A DNA stretch of 64,000 bases from Enterobacter sp. Ag1 (GCA_000277545.1 AKXM01000008.1:122677-186676); one strand, 5' to 3'; counted from the first letter of the stretch, positions 28,170-39,527 are shown. Notes: generated by a model not told the origin, from the sequence alone. Numbers and translations are program-made.

Positions 28170-28553
28170 TCAGGCTTCAATGGCCTTTCCGCGTTCTGCC
28201 AGTGCATTCAGGCTACGGGTGAGCTGCATCAGGCTGGTTTCAAGCTTTGCCGCATCAACCGCGATGTATTGCGGGCAGTCTTTACGCCCGCTCATCAGGC
28301 AAAGTGCGGCGGATGAACACGCCTCAACGGCATGGCGAAAATCATCTTTTTCATCGTCGGCCAGGCTCGCCTGCAGCACAAAGGCAGCATCGCGGCTCCG
28401 GTGGCAGACATCCAGCAAGCGGTTCCGCAGCTGTTCGCTTTCGCTGACAGACATGTACCCTTTGGCCTTTCTCAACGCCAGGTAGGCGGCGATCTCCCCC
28501 TTCGCGACCTGCAGCTTTTGCAGCAGGTCGTGTTTGAGCGTACGTCCGGACAT
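28170..28553 (-). CDS. bssR: Biofilm regulator BssR (YliH)
   Basis: The 127-residue protein has the same length as E. coli BssR, and the shared core is AAYLALRKAKGYMSVSESEQLRNRL, AALCLMSGRKDCPQYIAVDAAKLE, and a helical C-terminus. It is small, cytoplasmic and mostly helical with no known DNA-binding motif. In E. coli it affects biofilm formation and indole/AI-2-linked expression by an unclear mechanism. GAGGAGG lies seven bases upstream of the chosen ATG. It is divergent from rimO across 243 bases. Confidence 0.88.
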   Translation of the reverse strand: MSGRTLKHDLLQKLQVAKGEIAAYLALRKAKGYMSVSESEQLRNRLLDVCHRSRDAAFVLQASLADDEKDDFRHAVEACSSAALCLMSGRKDCPQYIAVDAAKLETSLMQLTRSLNALAERGKAIEA

Positions 28554-28796
28554 AGCGCATCCTCCTCGTGGGTTACCCATTAACCCACAGAGTAAGTATG
28601 GTCAAGGGGTGGGGATTCGCACCGAATATCTTTCGCATTTGATGCTATTTATCGGGCAAGCCGGGGTATGCGGTGGGTAAACCGAAGCGGAATAAATCAC
28701 GTCTAACGCAAACTGCAATTCTCCAGTACAAATTCCCGCCCAACCTCTGTAGAATCCCTGCCCTAATCTTTCTAATAATTGAACACTTTTTAAGCT

Positions 28797-30122
28797 ATGA
28801 GCAATGTGACCCAACAACCCCGTATCGGGTTTGTCTCCCTCGGCTGCCCGAAAAACCTCGTGGACTCCGAACGCATCCTGACTGAACTGCGCACCGAAGG
28901 CTATGACGTGGTGCCAAGCTATGACGACGCCGACATGGTCATCGTCAACACCTGCGGCTTCATCGACAGCGCCGTCCAGGAATCGCTGGAGGCCATCGGC
29001 GAAGCGCTGAATGAAAACGGTAAGGTGATTGTCACCGGTTGCCTGGGTGCAAAAGAAGATCAGATCCGCGAAGTGCATCCGAAGGTACTGGAAATCACCG
29101 GCCCACACAGCTACGAGCAGGTTCTGCAGCACGTTCACCATTACGTGCCCAAACCGCAGCACAACCCGTTCCTGAGCCTGGTGCCGGAACAGGGCGTGAA
29201 GCTGACGCCGCGTCACTACGCGTATCTGAAAATTTCCGAAGGCTGCAACCATCGCTGCACCTTCTGCATTATTCCGTCCATGCGTGGCGATCTGGACAGC
29301 CGCCCAATCGGCGACGTGCTGGCAGAGGCAAAACGTTTGGTTGAAGCAGGCGTGAAAGAGCTGCTGGTGATCTCCCAGGATACTTCCGCTTACGGCGTGG
29401 ACGTTAAGCACCGCACCGGGTTCTGGAACGGCGCTCCGGTCAAAACCAGCATGGTTAGCCTGTGTGAACAGTTGGCTAAGCTGGGCGTCTGGACTCGCCT
29501 GCACTACGTTTACCCGTATCCACACGTTGACGATGTGATCCCGCTGATGGCGGAAGGCAAGATTCTGCCGTACCTCGACATCCCGCTACAGCACGCCAGC
29601 CCTCGTATTCTGAAGCTGATGAAGCGCCCTGGTTCTGCGGATCGTCAGCTGCAGCGCATCAAGCAGTGGCGTGAAATCTGCCCGGATCTGACCCTGCGCT
29701 CGACCTTTATCGTCGGCTTCCCGGGTGAAACCGAAGAAGACTTCGAGATGCTGCTCGACTTCCTGAAAGAAGCGCGCCTGGATCGCGTGGGCTGCTTCAA
29801 ATACAGCCCGGTTGACGGCGCAACCGCTAACGAGCTGCCTGACCAGGTGCCGGAAGAAGTGAAAGAGGAGCGCTGGAACCGCTTTATGCAGCTGCAGCAG
29901 AAAATCTCTGCCGAGCGCCTGCAGGAAAAAGTGGGCCGCGAGATTCTGGTCATGGTGGATGAGGTGGACGAAGAAGGCGCCATCGGCCGCAGCATGGCGG
30001 ATGCCCCAGAAATCGACGGCGCGGTTTACCTGAATGGCGAAACCAAGCTGAAACCAGGCGACGTTGTCCGTGTGAAAGTTGAAAACGCGGATGAGTACGA
30101 TCTGTGGGGTTCAGTGGTTTAG
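28797..30122 (+). CDS. rimO: Ribosomal protein S12 methylthiotransferase RimO
   Basis: The 441-residue radical-SAM enzyme adds a methylthio group to Asp88 (E. coli numbering) of ribosomal protein S12. The N-terminal MTTase domain binds one [4Fe-4S] cluster through Cys17, Cys53 and Cys82. The radical-SAM motif is Cys150-x3-Cys154-x2-Cys157 (GCNHRCTFC). A C-terminal TRAM domain (about 375-441, [12 protein letters not shown] ... [12 protein letters not shown]) recognises S12. It matches E. coli RimO almost throughout. A paired-hairpin repeat lies directly after the stop. Confidence 0.97.
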   Translation: MSNVTQQPRIGFVSLGCPKNLVDSERILTELRTEGYDVVPSYDDADMVIVNTCGFIDSAVQESLEAIGEALNENGKVIVTGCLGAKEDQIREVHPKVLEITGPHSYEQVLQHVHHYVPKPQHNPFLSLVPEQGVKLTPRHYAYLKISEGCNHRCTFCIIPSMRGDLDSRPIGDVLAEAKRLVEAGVKELLVISQDTSAYGVDVKHRTGFWNGAPVKTSMVSLCEQLAKLGVWTRLHYVYPYPHVDDVIPLMAEGKILPYLDIPLQHASPRILKLMKRPGSADRQLQRIKQWREICPDLTLRSTFIVGFPGETEEDFEMLLDFLKEARLDRVGCFKYSPVDGATANELPDQVPEEVKEERWNRFMQLQQKISAERLQEKVGREILVMVDEVDEEGAIGRSMADAPEIDGAVYLNGETKLKPGDVVRVKVENADEYDLWGSVV

Positions 30123-30125
30123 TTT

Positions 30126-30220
30126 GCCCCTCACCCTAACCCTCTCCCCACAAGGGAGAGGGAATAATCCCCCCCTCTGTCCTTGTTTTCTCTCGCCCCT
30201 TTGGGCTGAGGGGAGAAAAT
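30126..30220. repeat. Paired-hairpin intergenic repeat, copy 2
   Basis: It has the same opening as copy 1 (CCCCTCACCCTAACCCTCTC), a first stem around CCCTCTCCC-CACAA-GGGAGAGGG, and a second, TCTCGCCCC...GGGGAGA. It fills nearly the whole gap between the convergent stops of rimO and the MipA-like gene, and it can act as terminator for both. Confidence 0.75.
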
Positions 30221-30222
30221 AC

Positions 30223-30963
30223 TTAAAACGTATAGCTCATCCCCACCGTTAACTCCCGCAGGTTATTTTTATTCACCATTGGGCTGTCGCTGATAGCACT
30301 CGGATAAAAACGCTGGGTGAACTGCGCCCAGGTGTTCCAGAGCGGCGTCCAGGCGTAGTTCATTGCCAGCTGCGCGTAAGGGACTATGCTGCCCTGTGGC
30401 CGCCATGCCGCAAGGCCTGTTTTTGCCGACTCTTTCTCTGAAACGCCATAGTAATAGCGCGTGTTTTGCGCATTCGAAAAGTCCATTCCCGCTTCCGGCA
30501 CCAGCGTGAAATCGCCCCACTGCGCCATTGCAATATAGGCCGTAGTGGCCGTTAGGCCGTTGCTGACGCCCAGCGTGTCGCCCGCAATTGTCGCGCTGAA
30601 CGCGCCTATCGGCGTGGTGTATTGCATCGTCATGCCGCCCATCATCGTGCTATGGCGATTATTCAGCCCCCGCAGCGCGGGCGTCTGCCCGGTATCTGCC
30701 TGATACAGGGTATCGTAGTAATAGACTTTAGCGCGCAGCAGCAGCGTGTCGGTATTGATGAAGTTATAGCCCGCTTCGGTGCCGTCGAGGTACCAGGTTT
30801 TGCCGTCGTAGCCGACGTAGGGCAGCGCCCAGCGAAGCTGGTGCCGGGTTTGGTAAGGGGTTTGATACAGGCCCCCCTGCGCGCCAAGCGACCAGTTGGC
30901 CGCCGGGCAGGCAGTGGCAATCAGCAACGGGCTTAGCAGAAGTGCCCCGGTTATTTTTCTCAT
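30223..30963 (-). CDS. MipA/OmpV-family outer-membrane protein
   Basis: The 246-residue protein has a signal peptide (about 1-22, ending ATACPAA) and beta-barrel-like alternating strands. Family features are GAQGGLYQTPYQ at the start of the mature part and NNLRELTVGMSYTF with a terminal Phe for outer-membrane insertion. MipA proteins were first seen as scaffolds linking MltA and PBP1B; others respond to osmolarity or antibiotics. GGAG precedes the ATG at 30963; a Met at 30981 is in frame. It starts 36 bases after gsiD on the same strand and may be read from the gsi operon. It replaces yliE/yliF, which follow gsiD in E. coli K-12. Confidence 0.75.
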   Translation of the reverse strand: MRKITGALLLSPLLIATACPAANWSLGAQGGLYQTPYQTRHQLRWALPYVGYDGKTWYLDGTEAGYNFINTDTLLLRAKVYYYDTLYQADTGQTPALRGLNNRHSTMMGGMTMQYTTPIGAFSATIAGDTLGVSNGLTATTAYIAMAQWGDFTLVPEAGMDFSNAQNTRYYYGVSEKESAKTGLAAWRPQGSIVPYAQLAMNYAWTPLWNTWAQFTQRFYPSAISDSPMVNKNNLRELTVGMSYTF

Positions 30964-30999
30964 TTCTTCACTCCAGGGCAACGAATCTACTGCCTCAGC

Positions 31000-31911
31000 T
31001 TAGCCTTTAATTTTCGGATCCAGCGCGTCCCGCAGTCCATCCCCCAGCAAGTTGAACGCCAGCACGGTCAAAAAGATGGCAAGACTCGGGAAAATAGCCA
31101 CATGCGGGGCAATCACCATATCCGCCCTCGCCTCGTTCAACATAGCGCCCCACTCCGGCGTAGGTGGCTGAGCCCCCAGGCCGAGAAATGACAGACTTGC
31201 GGCGGAAATAATCGAGGTCCCGATGCGCATCGTGAAATACACCACAATCGACGAAACGGTTCCCGGCAAAATATGCCGGAAGATGATAGTCGCATCCGGG
31301 GCACCAATGCTACGAGCAGACTCAATAAAAGTTTGCTGTTTCAGCACCAGCGTGTTGCCGCGCACCAGGCGGGCAAAGGCCGGAATACTGAAAATCGCCA
31401 CCGCAATAATCACATTGGTCATGCCGCTGCCCATCACCGCCACCACCGCAATTGCCAGCAAAATACCGGGGAAAGCGAACAGCACGTCGCAGATTCGCAT
31501 GATAATGCGGTCCCACCACCCTTCGTAATAGCCCGCCAGCAGGCCAAAGAAGGTACCGATTAGCGCGCCGATAAGCACCGAAAAGACGCCAGCGGCCAGC
31601 GAGATTTGCGCCCCGACCAGCACACGACTAAAAATATCCCGCCCGAGCGAATCAACGCCAAACCAGTGCAGCATCGACGGCCCGTCGTTCAGCCTGTCGT
31701 AATCGAAATAGTTTTCCGCATCAAAGGGAGCAATCCACGGTGCTATGAGCGCAATAACTATCAGCAAAAGCACAAACAGCCCGGCAGTCATCGCCACGGG
31801 CTGCTGGCGAAAACGCCGCAGAAACTCGCTCCACGGGGTACGAATTTGCCCGGCACGTACCACGGGCATCGCGTTGACTATGGCCTGGCGTCGCCAGTTT
31901 AAAAGTCGCAT
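31000..31911 (-). CDS. gsiD: Glutathione ABC importer permease GsiD
   Basis: The 303-residue inner-membrane permease of the oppC/dppC type has six helices. An N-terminal cytoplasmic stretch ([20 protein letters not shown]) precedes helix 1, and the EAA loop, [20 protein letters not shown], contacts the ATPase. It ends [15 protein letters not shown]. It nearly matches E. coli GsiD. It forms the channel with GsiC and is the last gsi gene, two bases after gsiC. Confidence 0.96.
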   Translation of the reverse strand: MRLLNWRRQAIVNAMPVVRAGQIRTPWSEFLRRFRQQPVAMTAGLFVLLLIVIALIAPWIAPFDAENYFDYDRLNDGPSMLHWFGVDSLGRDIFSRVLVGAQISLAAGVFSVLIGALIGTFFGLLAGYYEGWWDRIIMRICDVLFAFPGILLAIAVVAVMGSGMTNVIIAVAIFSIPAFARLVRGNTLVLKQQTFIESARSIGAPDATIIFRHILPGTVSSIVVYFTMRIGTSIISAASLSFLGLGAQPPTPEWGAMLNEARADMVIAPHVAIFPSLAIFLTVLAFNLLGDGLRDALDPKIKG

Positions 31912-31913
31912 CC

Positions 31914-32834
31914 TTATTTGTACCTGATGGCCGGGTTAATGGCGGCATACAGCAGATCCACCACTAAGTTGATCACAATAAACTCCAGCGAAAACAGCAG
32001 AACCTCGGCCTGAATAACCGGGTAATCACGCATCTCCACTGAATCCACCAGCAGACGCCCTAATCCCGGCCAGTTAAACACTTTTTCCACCACAATAGAC
32101 CCACCGAGCAGGAAGCCGAACTGCAACCCCATCATGGTGATCACCGGAATCATGGCGTTACACAGGCCGTGTTTTACCACGATCAGCGTTTCGCTCACGC
32201 CTTTCGCCCTGGCGGTACGCATGTAATCTTCGTGCAGCACATCCACAAACGACGCGCGGGTGAATCTCGCCATGACCGCCGCCACCGCCGCCCCAAGGGT
32301 AATGGACGGCAGAATGTAGTGCTGCCAGCTGTCGGCCCCCACCGTGGGCAGCCAGCCCAGCTCAACCGAGAAAACCTGCATCAGCAGCATTCCCAGCGCG
32401 AAGGCCGGGAATGAAATGCCGGACACGGCAATCGTCATGCTCAGGCGATCCGGCCAGCGGTTGCGCCAGACGGCGGCCACAATGCCGGTCACCAGGCCAA
32501 ACAACGTCGCCCATGCCATGCTGGTCAGCGTCAGCCACAGCGTGGGCATAAAGCGGCTGGCAATCTCTTCAGACACAGGGCGGCGCGAAACCAGCGAGGT
32601 GCCAAAGTCCCCCTGCACGACGTGCGTGATGTAATGCAGGAACTGCCGCCACAGCGGTTGATCCAATCCCAGCTGTTTGCGAACAAGTTCGATGACCGTG
32701 GCATCCGCTTCCGGCCCGGCAATCAGCCGCGCCGGGTCGCCGGGCAGCAGATGCACGAACAGGAATACCAGCACCGCCACGATGAACAGCGTCGGGATAA
32801 GGCCCAAAAGGCGTTTGAGGAAATAGTTAAACAT
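31914..32834 (-). CDS. gsiC: Glutathione ABC importer permease GsiC
   Basis: The 306-residue permease of the oppB/dppB type begins [20 protein letters not shown] and has six helices. The EAA loop is near [20 protein letters not shown], and it ends [11 protein letters not shown]. It pairs with GsiD to move glutathione across the inner membrane. A 123-base gap to gsiB upstream holds a paired-hairpin repeat, which may lower or protect parts of the operon mRNA. Confidence 0.96.
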   Translation of the reverse strand: MFNYFLKRLLGLIPTLFIVAVLVFLFVHLLPGDPARLIAGPEADATVIELVRKQLGLDQPLWRQFLHYITHVVQGDFGTSLVSRRPVSEEIASRFMPTLWLTLTSMAWATLFGLVTGIVAAVWRNRWPDRLSMTIAVSGISFPAFALGMLLMQVFSVELGWLPTVGADSWQHYILPSITLGAAVAAVMARFTRASFVDVLHEDYMRTARAKGVSETLIVVKHGLCNAMIPVITMMGLQFGFLLGGSIVVEKVFNWPGLGRLLVDSVEMRDYPVIQAEVLLFSLEFIVINLVVDLLYAAINPAIRYK

Positions 32835-32838
32835 CGCA

Positions 32839-32950
32839 GCCCCTCACCCTAACCCTCTCCCTGAGGGGAGAGGGAATCAAGAGACAAGGCACCAACAGGC
32901 TTAGCTTTCCCCCCTCTCCCTTTTAGGGAGAGGGCCGGGGTGAGGGTCAT
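32839..32950. repeat. Paired-hairpin intergenic repeat, copy 3 (inside the gsi operon)
   Basis: One stem, CCCTCTCCC-TGA-GGGGAGAGGG, faces a second inverted half, CCCTCTCCC-TTTTA-GGGAGAGGG, that ends in CCGGGGTGAGGGT, so the ends are inverted copies of the same CCCTCACCC motif. It lies between gsiB and gsiC, where stem-loops often adjust expression of periplasmic-binding-protein versus permease genes. Confidence 0.75.
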
Positions 32951-32957
32951 TATCACG

Positions 32958-34496
32958 CTACTTCAAATCCGCATTATCAAAACTAAACCCGGTATCCGGC
33001 ATCACATAGAAGCCGGTGAGATTTTTGCTGTGGGCAGAAACCAGTTTTTCCACCACCAGCGGCACCCACGGAGACTCTTTCCAGATCGTATCCTGCGCGT
33101 CTTTGTACAGCTTCGCCTTCTCTTCCGGTTTAGTAGTTTTCAGCGCATCGGCCAGGTCTTTGTCCACCTGTGGATTGCTATAAAACGCGGTGTTAAACAG
33201 CGTTGGTGGCCAGTTCTCGGAAGCAAACAGCGGCGACAGCGCCCAGTCAGCTTCGCCGGTTGACGCCGACCAGCCGGTGTAGAACATTCTCACGCCGCTC
33301 TCTTTCTGCCCTTTTGCTTCCACTTCGGCAGCACGCTGCCCGGCGTCCATCGCCGTCACTTTCACCTTGATACCCACCTGCGCCAGCTGCTGCTGGGTAA
33401 ACTGCAGCACTTTCTGCGCGGTACTGTGGTTGTGCGAGGACCAAAGCGTGGTTTCAAAGCCGTTCGGGAAGCCCGCTTCTTTCAGCAGCGCTTTGGCTTT
33501 GGCTGGGTCATAAGGCCAGGGTTTGAATTTCTCGGCATAGGCAAGCGACGGCGGCACCACGCCTTCTGCTGGCGTAGCGAAGCCGGAGAACGCCACTTTC
33601 ACCAGCGCCTGGCGGTTAATCGCATAGTTGATGGCTTCGCGGACTTTCGGGTTATCAAACGGTTTTTGGGTGACGTTCATGCTGATGTAGCGCTGCATGA
33701 TCGACGGCGAGGCAACCAGCTCAAGCTTGCTGTTTTTCTCCAGCACGCCCGCCTGCTCGTAAGGGATCGGGAACGCGAACTGCGCCTCGCCGGTTTGCAG
33801 CATCGCCGCACGGGTATTGTTATCCACGACCGGGCGCCAGGTAATGCTGTCCAGCTTCGGCAGGCCTTGCTGCCAGTAACCGGCGAATTTCTTCACCTTC
33901 ACAAAATCGGTCTGGTTCCAGGTATCCAGCTGATACGGGCCGGTACCCACCGGATGGAAGCTGATATCTTTGCCGTATTTTTGCAGCGCAGCCGGGGAAA
34001 TCATCGCCGTCGCAGGGTGGGCCAGAATATTGATGAACGCCGAGAACGGCTCTTTTAAGGTGATTTTCACCGTGGAAGGATCGACCACCTCCGTTTTGGC
34101 AATGGTTTTATACAGGTTGTAGCGCTTGAGGTGGTTGTCCGGGTTGCTGGCGCGATCGAGGTTCGCTTTTACCGCCTCGGCATTGAATTCAGTACCGTCC
34201 TGGAACTTCACGCCAGTGCGCAGCTTGATGGTGTACACCAGGCCGTCGTCAGACACTTTGTAGCTTTCTGCCAGCACGTTCTGCAGCTTCATGTCTTTAT
34301 CAAGCCCGAACAGCCCCTGATAGAACGATTTGGCCACCGCCTGGGACAGTGTGTCATTCGCGTCGTAAGGGTCGAGCGTGGTGAAGTTTGAGGCCACCGC
34401 TACGACGACATCTTTAGCAGCGAAAGCGGGCGTGGCGATAACGGCGGAGGCAAGTCCCGCCGCCAGCAGCCATTTTTGCGTTGTGTTAGCTGTCAT
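32958..34496 (-). CDS. gsiB: Glutathione-binding periplasmic protein GsiB
   Basis: The 512-residue class II/cluster C solute-binding protein has a signal peptide (about 1-26, ending ATPAFAAK). Family blocks are [40 protein letters not shown] (the SBP_bac_5 signature), [10 protein letters not shown] and [10 protein letters not shown] at the end. GsiB delivers glutathione to GsiCD. It lies 12 bases downstream of gsiA. Confidence 0.95.
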   Translation of the reverse strand: MTANTTQKWLLAAGLASAVIATPAFAAKDVVVAVASNFTTLDPYDANDTLSQAVAKSFYQGLFGLDKDMKLQNVLAESYKVSDDGLVYTIKLRTGVKFQDGTEFNAEAVKANLDRASNPDNHLKRYNLYKTIAKTEVVDPSTVKITLKEPFSAFINILAHPATAMISPAALQKYGKDISFHPVGTGPYQLDTWNQTDFVKVKKFAGYWQQGLPKLDSITWRPVVDNNTRAAMLQTGEAQFAFPIPYEQAGVLEKNSKLELVASPSIMQRYISMNVTQKPFDNPKVREAINYAINRQALVKVAFSGFATPAEGVVPPSLAYAEKFKPWPYDPAKAKALLKEAGFPNGFETTLWSSHNHSTAQKVLQFTQQQLAQVGIKVKVTAMDAGQRAAEVEAKGQKESGVRMFYTGWSASTGEADWALSPLFASENWPPTLFNTAFYSNPQVDKDLADALKTTKPEEKAKLYKDAQDTIWKESPWVPLVVEKLVSAHSKNLTGFYVMPDTGFSFDNADLK

Positions 34497-34508
34497 TATT
34501 GTTTTCCT

Positions 34509-36383
34509 TTATAGGCGATTTTCACTGCTGCCGATGGGGTGGCGGGCGACAAAATGCCCCGGCCCCACCGCAACCAGCGGTGCTACGTGCGGTTCATCCC
34601 CCAGGCTGCGTGTGGCGCTGGGGATCTCATCAGACACTAAAACAGGCTTGCGTCCCTTGCGGGTTGGGTCAGCCACCGGTACCGCCGCCATAAGTTTGCG
34701 GGTGTACGGATGCTGCGGGTTTTCAAACACGGCGCGGCGCGGGCCAATTTCAACAATCTGGCCCAGATACATGACCGCCACGCGATGGCTGATGCGTTCC
34801 ACGACGGCCATGTCGTGGGAAATAAACAGAAAAGCGATGCCAAATTCGCGCTGCAGGTCGAGCAGCAGGTTAACGATTTGCGCCCGAATCGACACATCCA
34901 GCGCCGAGACGGACTCGTCGGCAATCACCACCTTCGGGTTCAGCGCCAGCGCGCGGGCAATACAAACCCTCTGCCGCTGGCCGCCGGAGAACTCATGCGG
35001 GTAACGCCACGCGTGCTCAGGCTGTAAACCGACTCGCTCAAGCAGCCAGGCGACGCGCTGCTGGGCCTCTTCTTTAGGCATCGCCTGGTGCACCAGCAGC
35101 GGCTCCATAATGGAGTAGCCGACGGTCTGGCGCGGATCCAGAGAGGCATACGGATCCTGGAAAATAAACTGAATGTCTTTGCGAACGTGCTGCAGCTCGC
35201 CGTTAGGCAAATTATCAATACGCTGACCGTTAAAGGTGATGGTGCCGCCCTGGGTTTCCACCAGCCGCAGCAGCGAGCGCCCGGTGGTCGATTTACCACA
35301 GCCGGACTCGCCCACCAGCGCCAGCGTTTCGCCGGGCAATAAATCAAAACTCACCTTTTCAACGGCATGCACCTGGCGCGTCACACGGTTGAATATTCCG
35401 CTACGCAGCGGGAAGCGGGTCACCAGATCGCGAACTTCAAGCACCGGCTTCGCGCCGGGAGGAATCGTATCCTGCTCGGTTTCGGGCTCTTGCTGATTCG
35501 GTTGGCCTGGGACAATCAACGGAAATTTGCGCGGTAAATCGCTGCCGTTCATGGCGCCAAGCCTTGGTACGGCAGCCAGCAAAGCCTGGGTGTAGGCGTG
35601 CTGCGGGTTCTGGAATATTTGCTCCACGGTGCCGGTTTCAACCGCTTCCCCCCGGTACATCACCAGCACCCTGTCGGCGATGTCCGCCACCACGCCCATA
35701 TCGTGGGTGATAAAAATGACGCCCATCTGCATTTCATCCTGCAGAACGCGAATAAGCTGCAGGATTTGTGCCTGAATAGTCACGTCGAGGGCAGTTGTCG
35801 GCTCATCGGCGATCAATACGGCCGGGCGGCAGGAGAGCGCCATAGCAATCATCACTCGCTGGCGCATCCCCCCGGAAAGCTGGTGCGGATAGCGGTTCAG
35901 GATGGCCTGTGCTTCAGGAATACGCACGCGTTCTAACATGCGCTTTGCTTCCGCCAGCGCCGCACGTCCATCAAGCTTTTGATGTAAACGGATGGACTCA
36001 GCGATTTGTTCGCCCACGGTGAACACCGGATTAAGCGAAGTCATCGGCTCCTGGAAAATCATGGCCACATCCGCCCCGCGCACGCGACGCATCTGGGCGT
36101 TGCTCAGCTCGGGCAGGTTCAGCACCTCTTTATTACGCCGACGCAGCAGCAGCTTGTCGCAGCTAACCTGCCCGCCGCCCTGCTCCAGCAGGCGCATCAG
36201 CGCCATCGCCGTGACCGACTTCCCGGAACCAGACTCGCCCACGATAGCCAGCGTTTCGCCCCGGTTAAGGGTCAACGACAGGTGGCGTACCGCGTCGGCA
36301 ACCTGCTGCTGTTGGCGAAAGCGAATATTGAGGTCGCTAACGGCAAGCACCTGCTCGTCCGGTAGCTCATGACTGTGCGGCAT
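34509..36383 (-). CDS. gsiA: Glutathione ABC importer ATPase GsiA
   Basis: The 624-residue protein is a fusion of two ABC ATPase domains. The first has Walker A GESGSGKS (about 49), signature LSGGMRQRV and Walker B VLIADEPT; the second has GESGCGKS, signature FSGGQRQRV and VVIADESVS. Oligopeptide-loop C-terminal extensions follow each. GsiA energises glutathione import. The start codon overlaps the iaaA stop by one base (TAATG), and GGAG lies upstream, so the two are translationally coupled. Confidence 0.96.
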   Translation of the reverse strand: MPHSHELPDEQVLAVSDLNIRFRQQQQVADAVRHLSLTLNRGETLAIVGESGSGKSVTAMALMRLLEQGGGQVSCDKLLLRRRNKEVLNLPELSNAQMRRVRGADVAMIFQEPMTSLNPVFTVGEQIAESIRLHQKLDGRAALAEAKRMLERVRIPEAQAILNRYPHQLSGGMRQRVMIAMALSCRPAVLIADEPTTALDVTIQAQILQLIRVLQDEMQMGVIFITHDMGVVADIADRVLVMYRGEAVETGTVEQIFQNPQHAYTQALLAAVPRLGAMNGSDLPRKFPLIVPGQPNQQEPETEQDTIPPGAKPVLEVRDLVTRFPLRSGIFNRVTRQVHAVEKVSFDLLPGETLALVGESGCGKSTTGRSLLRLVETQGGTITFNGQRIDNLPNGELQHVRKDIQFIFQDPYASLDPRQTVGYSIMEPLLVHQAMPKEEAQQRVAWLLERVGLQPEHAWRYPHEFSGGQRQRVCIARALALNPKVVIADESVSALDVSIRAQIVNLLLDLQREFGIAFLFISHDMAVVERISHRVAVMYLGQIVEIGPRRAVFENPQHPYTRKLMAAVPVADPTRKGRKPVLVSDEIPSATRSLGDEPHVAPLVAVGPGHFVARHPIGSSENRL

Positions 36384-37336
36384 TAACTCTCCTGGTCACG
36401 ATAAATTCCTACGTTCGGGGCATCGCCGACAAAGCCAAAGCCACGGTACATTCCTTCGCTGTTAAACGGCAGCGCGACGTTCCCCTGATTGTCGATGGCA
36501 ATCATGCCGCCGCTGCCGCCCAGCGCGGGCAGTTTCTCCATCACCACGCGGTCAACGGCCTGCTGCAGACTTAGTCCGGCATACTCCATCAGGGCCGCAA
36601 TATCGTAGGCCGCCAGCGTGCGGATAAAAACTTCGCCCGTGCCGGTGCAGGACACGGCCACGTTGGCGTTGTTGGCATAGCAGCCCGCGCCGACTAAGGG
36701 AGAATCCCCTACCCGGCCCGGCAGTTTATTGGTCATTCCGCCGGTGGACGTTGCCGCCGCCAGATTCCCCAGTTTATCCAGCGCCACTGCGCCTACCGTG
36801 CCAAATTTTTTATCGGCATCAATCGGCTCAGCCCCGTCATGATCCAGCAGAGTCTGTTGACTTTCACGGGCGCGCAGCAGCTGCTGATAGCGTTCTTCGG
36901 TCGAAAAGAGCGTGGCTTCGACCGGCTCAAGCCCATTCTGCGCGGCAAAACGCTCCGCCCCTTCGCCAATCATCAGCACGTGCGGGCTGTTTTCCAGCAC
37001 TAATCTTGCCGCCAGGATCGGGTTGCGAATATGGCTCACGCCCGCCACCGCCCCGGCATTCAGGCTGTTGCCATCCATCACGCAGGCGTCCAGCTCATGT
37101 GTACCTTCACTGGTGAACACAGATCCTATCCCGGCGTTGAACAGCGGGCATTCTTCGAGCAGGCGCACCGCCTCGGTCACCGCGTCCAGCGCGCTGCCGC
37201 CGCGTTCAAGGATCTGCTGCCCGGCTTCAACAATGTCGGAGAGTGCGCTAATAAACTGCAGCTCTTTTTCCGACGTCAGGTGGGCGCGGGTCAGGGCTCC
37301 GGCCCCGCCATGAATAGCGATAACGGCTTTGGTCAT
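36383..37336 (-). CDS. iaaA: Isoaspartyl dipeptidase / L-asparaginase IaaA
   Basis: The 317-residue Ntn-hydrolase precursor is cleaved before Thr180 ([11 protein letters not shown]), which then becomes the nucleophile of the beta subunit. Other family blocks are [31 protein letters not shown] and [10 protein letters not shown]. It removes N-terminal beta-aspartyl residues from dipeptides and has asparaginase activity. It is the first gene of the iaaA-gsiABCD operon, as in E. coli, which ties it to peptide and glutathione use. The start at 37336 fits the family; the frame is open to 37402. Confidence 0.96.
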   Translation of the reverse strand: MTKAVIAIHGGAGALTRAHLTSEKELQFISALSDIVEAGQQILERGGSALDAVTEAVRLLEECPLFNAGIGSVFTSEGTHELDACVMDGNSLNAGAVAGVSHIRNPILAARLVLENSPHVLMIGEGAERFAAQNGLEPVEATLFSTEERYQQLLRARESQQTLLDHDGAEPIDADKKFGTVGAVALDKLGNLAAATSTGGMTNKLPGRVGDSPLVGAGCYANNANVAVSCTGTGEVFIRTLAAYDIAALMEYAGLSLQQAVDRVVMEKLPALGGSGGMIAIDNQGNVALPFNSEGMYRGFGFVGDAPNVGIYRDQES

Positions 37337-37496
37337 TCGGCATTGCCTGTAGAAAGTGATATCCGGCAGCGTTTTTTCTATAAATATCAGAATCGTTGCC
37401 AAACATTGATACGATTTTTGAATATAGAAAGACGTAAAAGTGTTGTAAAGAAAATTGACTTTACTCTATGAGCCTTTTGCCGCCCTGGCGGGAAGG

Positions 37497-37533
37497 AGAA
37501 ATAGCGGCCAATCAAACCAAAGCCGCTATTTCT
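37497..37533 (-). terminator. Strong hairpin after the apeE-like gene
   Basis: A 12-bp perfect stem, AGAAATAGCGGC / GCCGCTATTTCT (37497-37508 with 37522-37533), starts 17 bases after the stop codon on the minus strand. It should end transcription before iaaA. Confidence 0.7.
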
Positions 37534-37550
37534 TTGGTAATAACAAAATC

Positions 37551-39527
37551 TTAGAACTTCGCGCTGATCCCCACGTTGTAGCTGGTCTGGTTCCCGTCGC
37601 TTAAGCCTGCCGTTTGTGCCACCGCCGCGAATGCGGACACGGTATTTGAGAGCGGCATATCGGCCCCGACGGCGATATCAGCCCAGTTTTTATCCAGCTG
37701 AGCACCGGTGCGGCTGAAGGTCAGCGCCGTGGATTTGAGGCCGCCGTTCGCCCGATAACTGTCATCGCCGAACTGATGGCGATAGCTTGCCTGCGCCCAG
37801 GGATTAATGACGCCCAGCTTCGTGTCCACGCGCCAGCCCGCGCTGCCGATTTGCGAATGGCCGTTCTGGTCGCCAAAGCGCATAGCCGTGCTGCTGCTGC
37901 CGTTTTCGCTGTAGCCGTTTACGTGGCTGTAATCCCAGGCGTACTGCAGCACCGGCCCCGTGGTTAGCCAGGCCGTGACGGGGATATCGTAGCCAGCCGT
38001 CAATCGCGCGCCATACAGCCTGCCGTCGGTGTCGCCTTTTTCCGTGCGGGTAAGCTGCCCCAGGGTGATATCGCGCTGAATATTGGTGAAGTCGGCAGAG
38101 AGATAATGCACGTCCCCGTTCAGCCAGGCCTGGCCCGCGCGAAGCTGGCCAAAGAGCGCCGCCTGAAAACCTCGGGTATCGTAGCGGTAGCCGTCGTCCG
38201 GGCGCTGATTGTCCAGCGAACCGGCGATCAGCCCGCCCAGCACCACGTTTTCGTTCAGCTGATAGTCGAGACCGACCGTCAGGTTATTGGTGTTACCTTT
38301 GCCGTCGCCGGTTTCGCTATTGCCGCTGTACCGCTGATACCCGCCGCTGTAGCCGCCAAACACGCCCAGTGAACCTGTGGCGTTATCGCCCTGCCGCAAC
38401 TGCTGATAGCGGCTGTCGAGCGTTGCCCGGCTGCCGCGCACCATCGCCTGCGTGCCCTGGTTCAGGCGTGTGGCCTGGACGGGCGCGACGATAATCGACT
38501 CAATGTACTGGGCAATGATGCTGTGAACCTGCGGGCTCGGGTGGAAATGATCGGCAAACAGATAATCCTGCGCGGCGTTAAATCCCGGCGTGGAGCTGGT
38601 GCAGTCGGTCGCCGCCACGCCCGGCGGGCAGGCCATCCCGGCGGTGTTTGTCAGACCGAAGGCCTGAGGATTAGCCAGAATCTCCTGGAAGACGCCGTTG
38701 ATATCCGCCCGGGCGATATTCCCCCCATGCTGCAGCAGGGCCTGATCTTCGGCGCTGTTGTAGAACGTGGTAAGCAAAGCGGCCTGCTGCACGGCCCGAT
38801 CGTAGGCGGCTATCAGCTGCGCGGCTACCCCTTGCTGAACGAGCGGATTGGCACTGACAACGGAAGCCGCCGCCTGCAGCGCCTGATGAATCGCCTGCTG
38901 ACGACTCGCCAGGTCAGGCGTTTGTGCCGCATCCAAAGACGCATAGGCAGCCTGAATCGCAGGCGTGGCCGCCGCCCCAAGCCCGGCGCTGAGTACCAGT
39001 TCCATTAGCGTTGGCGTGGCGCCGATATTCGGAACGTTCGGCACCACCACCAGCCCGGCGCCCGCATCAAGCAAAGCCCCCACCTGAGCGGCGGCGTTGG
39101 CCGCGCTGTTGGCCGCTATCCCCTGCGCCAGCGCAGGCTGAGTGGCGGCCGCGGCAAGATCGTTGCCACCGATCCAGTGAATATATAAGCCGTTGCCATC
39201 CGCCCGCCCACCGGTCTGGCTCAGGTAGCGCTGAACCTGGCTTTGCGTATTATCGGCCGGATTAAGCGCGGGCACAGCGGTGCCCCCGCCTGCGGCATAG
39301 TTGCTCCCACCTTCGCGGGAAGGCGTCAGCGTCAGGCCATAATGTGCGGCGAGCTGCTCGTCATAGAGCTTGTTCTGGCTGCTGTTCCAGGTCCAGCGCC
39401 CGTTGTTGCCGGTATCGCTGAGGCTGTCGCCAAAAACGGTGAGGGAATCAAAGGCAAATGCAGATGAGGTGAAGCCCACAGCGGCGGCCAGCATACTGAA
39501 TTTGAATGCTTTTTGTTTGCTTATCAT
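37551..39527 (-). CDS. apeE: GDSL-type esterase autotransporter ApeE
   Basis: The 658-residue protein matches Salmonella ApeE closely. A signal peptide (about 1-25) precedes a GDSL esterase passenger: nucleophile Ser35 in FGDSLSDTGN, the GGND block near IHWIGGNDLAAA, and the Asp/His pair in DHFHPSPQVH. A C-terminal autotransporter barrel (about 390-658, GVFGGYSGGYQR onward) ends YNVGISAKF. Such enzymes act at the outer-membrane surface on fatty acyl esters. AAGGA precedes the ATG at 39527; the frame stays open to 39674. In Salmonella apeE is induced by phosphate starvation through PhoB; I did not find a convincing Pho box here. Confidence 0.93.
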   Translation of the reverse strand: MISKQKAFKFSMLAAAVGFTSSAFAFDSLTVFGDSLSDTGNNGRWTWNSSQNKLYDEQLAAHYGLTLTPSREGGSNYAAGGGTAVPALNPADNTQSQVQRYLSQTGGRADGNGLYIHWIGGNDLAAAATQPALAQGIAANSAANAAAQVGALLDAGAGLVVVPNVPNIGATPTLMELVLSAGLGAAATPAIQAAYASLDAAQTPDLASRQQAIHQALQAAASVVSANPLVQQGVAAQLIAAYDRAVQQAALLTTFYNSAEDQALLQHGGNIARADINGVFQEILANPQAFGLTNTAGMACPPGVAATDCTSSTPGFNAAQDYLFADHFHPSPQVHSIIAQYIESIIVAPVQATRLNQGTQAMVRGSRATLDSRYQQLRQGDNATGSLGVFGGYSGGYQRYSGNSETGDGKGNTNNLTVGLDYQLNENVVLGGLIAGSLDNQRPDDGYRYDTRGFQAALFGQLRAGQAWLNGDVHYLSADFTNIQRDITLGQLTRTEKGDTDGRLYGARLTAGYDIPVTAWLTTGPVLQYAWDYSHVNGYSENGSSSTAMRFGDQNGHSQIGSAGWRVDTKLGVINPWAQASYRHQFGDDSYRANGGLKSTALTFSRTGAQLDKNWADIAVGADMPLSNTVSAFAAVAQTAGLSDGNQTSYNVGISAKF

